Positions 63,151-64,000 of a stretch of 64,000 nt of DNA are shown piece after piece. The position numbers were made by a program, and so were the translations under genes. The DNA comes from Maylandia zebra (Eukaryota; Chordata; Actinopteri; Cichliformes; Cichlidae): NCBI RefSeq assembly GCF_041146795.1, contig NC_135178.1, forward strand, positions 6,826,844 to 6,890,843. Reading direction: 5' to 3'. The notes below the pieces were generated by a model, which was not told the DNA's origin, ran no database searches, and saw only the letters and a list, made by a program, of their open reading frames with translations. The stretch's first letter is position 1, and each line of letters opens with the position of its first letter.

Positions 63151-64000
63151 TCACTGGTATCCAAGGGCTGAGGCTGAGCCCAGTCTCTGACTGTAGAGGG
63201 CATAGGGGGAGTAGTAGGCTGAGGAGGAGGGCAGGGATGGCATGGGAAGTCCTGGGGCTCCTTGCAAGTGGGATTTGCTGTAGGGGTGGTAGCGTGCCAG
63301 ACCCAAGCCAGGAGAGCCACGGAGGGAGAAGGAACTGGGCAGGGTACCCGGGCTGCTGGGTGGGGGCAAGTGGAGATGGCAGGAAGCTGTCGATGAAACC
63401 GATGATGGATAGGCAGACAACAACTTAGTGTCCACCATACCAGGCAGGGCTGTGTGGGTACGCAAGTGGGCCAGCAGCTCCTCTGATGTTGCAAAACGCT
63501 TGTCACAGGGACCCCCAACAGACACCCAGTTACAGGCATGAGGCTGCGGTTCATTAGGGAGCATGAAACCATACGTGTAAAGGGGGTGGGAAAGAGAGGG
63601 GGTCGTGCTAGAGGACAAGGAGCTAGAGTGTAGAGAGTGAAGGTGATGTGAGGGGTAAACCAGGGGAAAACCAGACTTGAGGCTCGAAGGGTCATGGACG
63701 CAGGTGGAGCAGTTACTGCTTCCTAGGTGGGGTGCATTGGGGTAACTCAGACAGTAAGGGTCCCGACATAAACTCTGCATCAGAGATGGGGGTGAGGCTC
63801 CAGTGAGTGGGCTGGAGCTGGGGTGCTTCCCTGAAAGTCCTAAACCCAAACTAGATTTGGTAGGGTCCAAGCCAGGGACAAACTGGGACGGGTAGCCGGC
63901 ATAAGCCCCGACAATGGAGCCATGGTAGCCCATAGAAGCAGGGGGTAGGGGGAAGACAGAGTGTCCTGGTTTAAATGGGGAGACTGGGGCGATGTGCCCT
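63151..64000 (-). CDS. znf703: Zinc finger protein 703 (NET family), C-terminal 282 residues, cut by window edge
   Basis: ZNF703 is a nuclear co-repressor of the NoCA/Nlz-Elbow-Tlp-1 family. The frame is open through the right edge, so the ATG at 63933 is internal: upstream codons read HIAPVSPFKPGHSVFPLPPA before GYHGSIVGAYAGYPSQFVPG. Visible parts, in order, are SSSPLTGASPPS, the buttonhead-like CRDPYC box, and HPLYTYGFMLPNEP. The atypical C2H2 finger CNWVSVGGPCDKRF..HLRTH follows (C-x8-C-x12-H-x3-H, 63534-63454). The end SPYALYSQRLGSASALGYQ is the family signature. QRLxSASALGYQ and linkage to erlin2 favour znf703 over znf503. Human ZNF703 is about 590 residues, so the N-terminal half lies outside. 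Confidence 0.93.
   Translation of the reverse strand, partial: GHIAPVSPFKPGHSVFPLPPASMGYHGSIVGAYAGYPSQFVPGLDPTKSSLGLGLSGKHPSSSPLTGASPPSLMQSLCRDPYCLSYPNAPHLGSSNCSTCVHDPSSLKSGFPLVYPSHHLHSLHSSSLSSSTTPSLSHPLYTYGFMLPNEPQPHACNWVSVGGPCDKRFATSEELLAHLRTHTALPGMVDTKLLSAYPSSVSSTASCHLHLPPPSSPGTLPSSFSLRGSPGLGLARYHPYSKSHLQGAPGLPMPSLPSSSAYYSPYALYSQRLGSASALGYQ

Noticed and set aside
63084..63695. A 203-residue minus-strand frame and a 139-residue plus-strand frame at 63009-63428
   Set aside because: Both overlap the znf703 coding exon in other frames and are shadows of its biased codons.

Overview
This window looks like nuclear DNA from a ray-finned fish, probably a percomorph-type teleost. It has spliced vertebrate genes with GT-AG introns, dense Tc1/mariner and hAT transposons, L2-type LINEs with the teleost (TTGAA)n tail, and low gene density. 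I see three protein-coding genes, all on the minus strand: the 3' part of znf703 (right edge, cut by the window), a complete erlin2 (11 coding exons, 20586-31849, plus a likely non-coding first exon near 36364), and a two-exon cholesterol 25-hydroxylase-like gene (6050-10025). The znf703-erlin2 order and shared orientation match human 8p11.

Layout. 1-6049 is intergenic and holds transposon scraps and one apparently intact Tc1-like element (3223-4827, 340-residue transposase, ~200 bp inverted repeats, TA duplication). 6050-10025 is the ch25h-like gene; its only coding intron contains a 2.05 kb hAT element with a perfect 8-bp target duplication, itself split by a Tc1 remnant. 10676-14140 is a nearly full-length L2 LINE (minus strand) broken by two single-base frameshifts. 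14159-17900 is a repeat-rich block with a TTAA-flanked hairpin, three ~340-367 bp tandem units sharing a GTGGCCAAAAATGGCCAC palindrome, and a CpG-rich patch. 18928-36480 is the erlin2 transcription unit; its introns carry five Tc1-family remnants, LINE tails and a solo LTR. 36600-62340 is a long gene-poor stretch between erlin2 and znf703 with LINE 3' ends, a 5'-truncated L2 copy, hAT/Tc1 remnants, an unusual cluster of hairpins at 53440-53536, and several unique-sequence blocks that are candidates for conserved regulatory elements of znf703. 62345-64000 is the 3' end of znf703.

How the genes relate. CH25H makes 25-hydroxycholesterol, a suppressor of SREBP processing. Erlin-2 is an ER SPFH protein that binds cholesterol and takes part in INSIG/SREBP control and in ER-associated degradation of IP3 receptors and HMG-CoA reductase. 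Their adjacency puts two ER sterol-homeostasis genes side by side. ZNF703 is a NET-family developmental co-repressor, a class of gene often surrounded by long regulatory deserts. I found no CRISPR, tRNA or rRNA, and no evidence for a wholly new system. The best leads are the sterol gene pair with its intron-bearing ch25h-like gene, the intact Tc1, the palindromic arrays, and CTCF-like motifs that could insulate erlin2 from the znf703 desert. Exon limits were read by hand from splice sites and family similarity; repeat family names rest on recalled sequence resemblance, not a database search.
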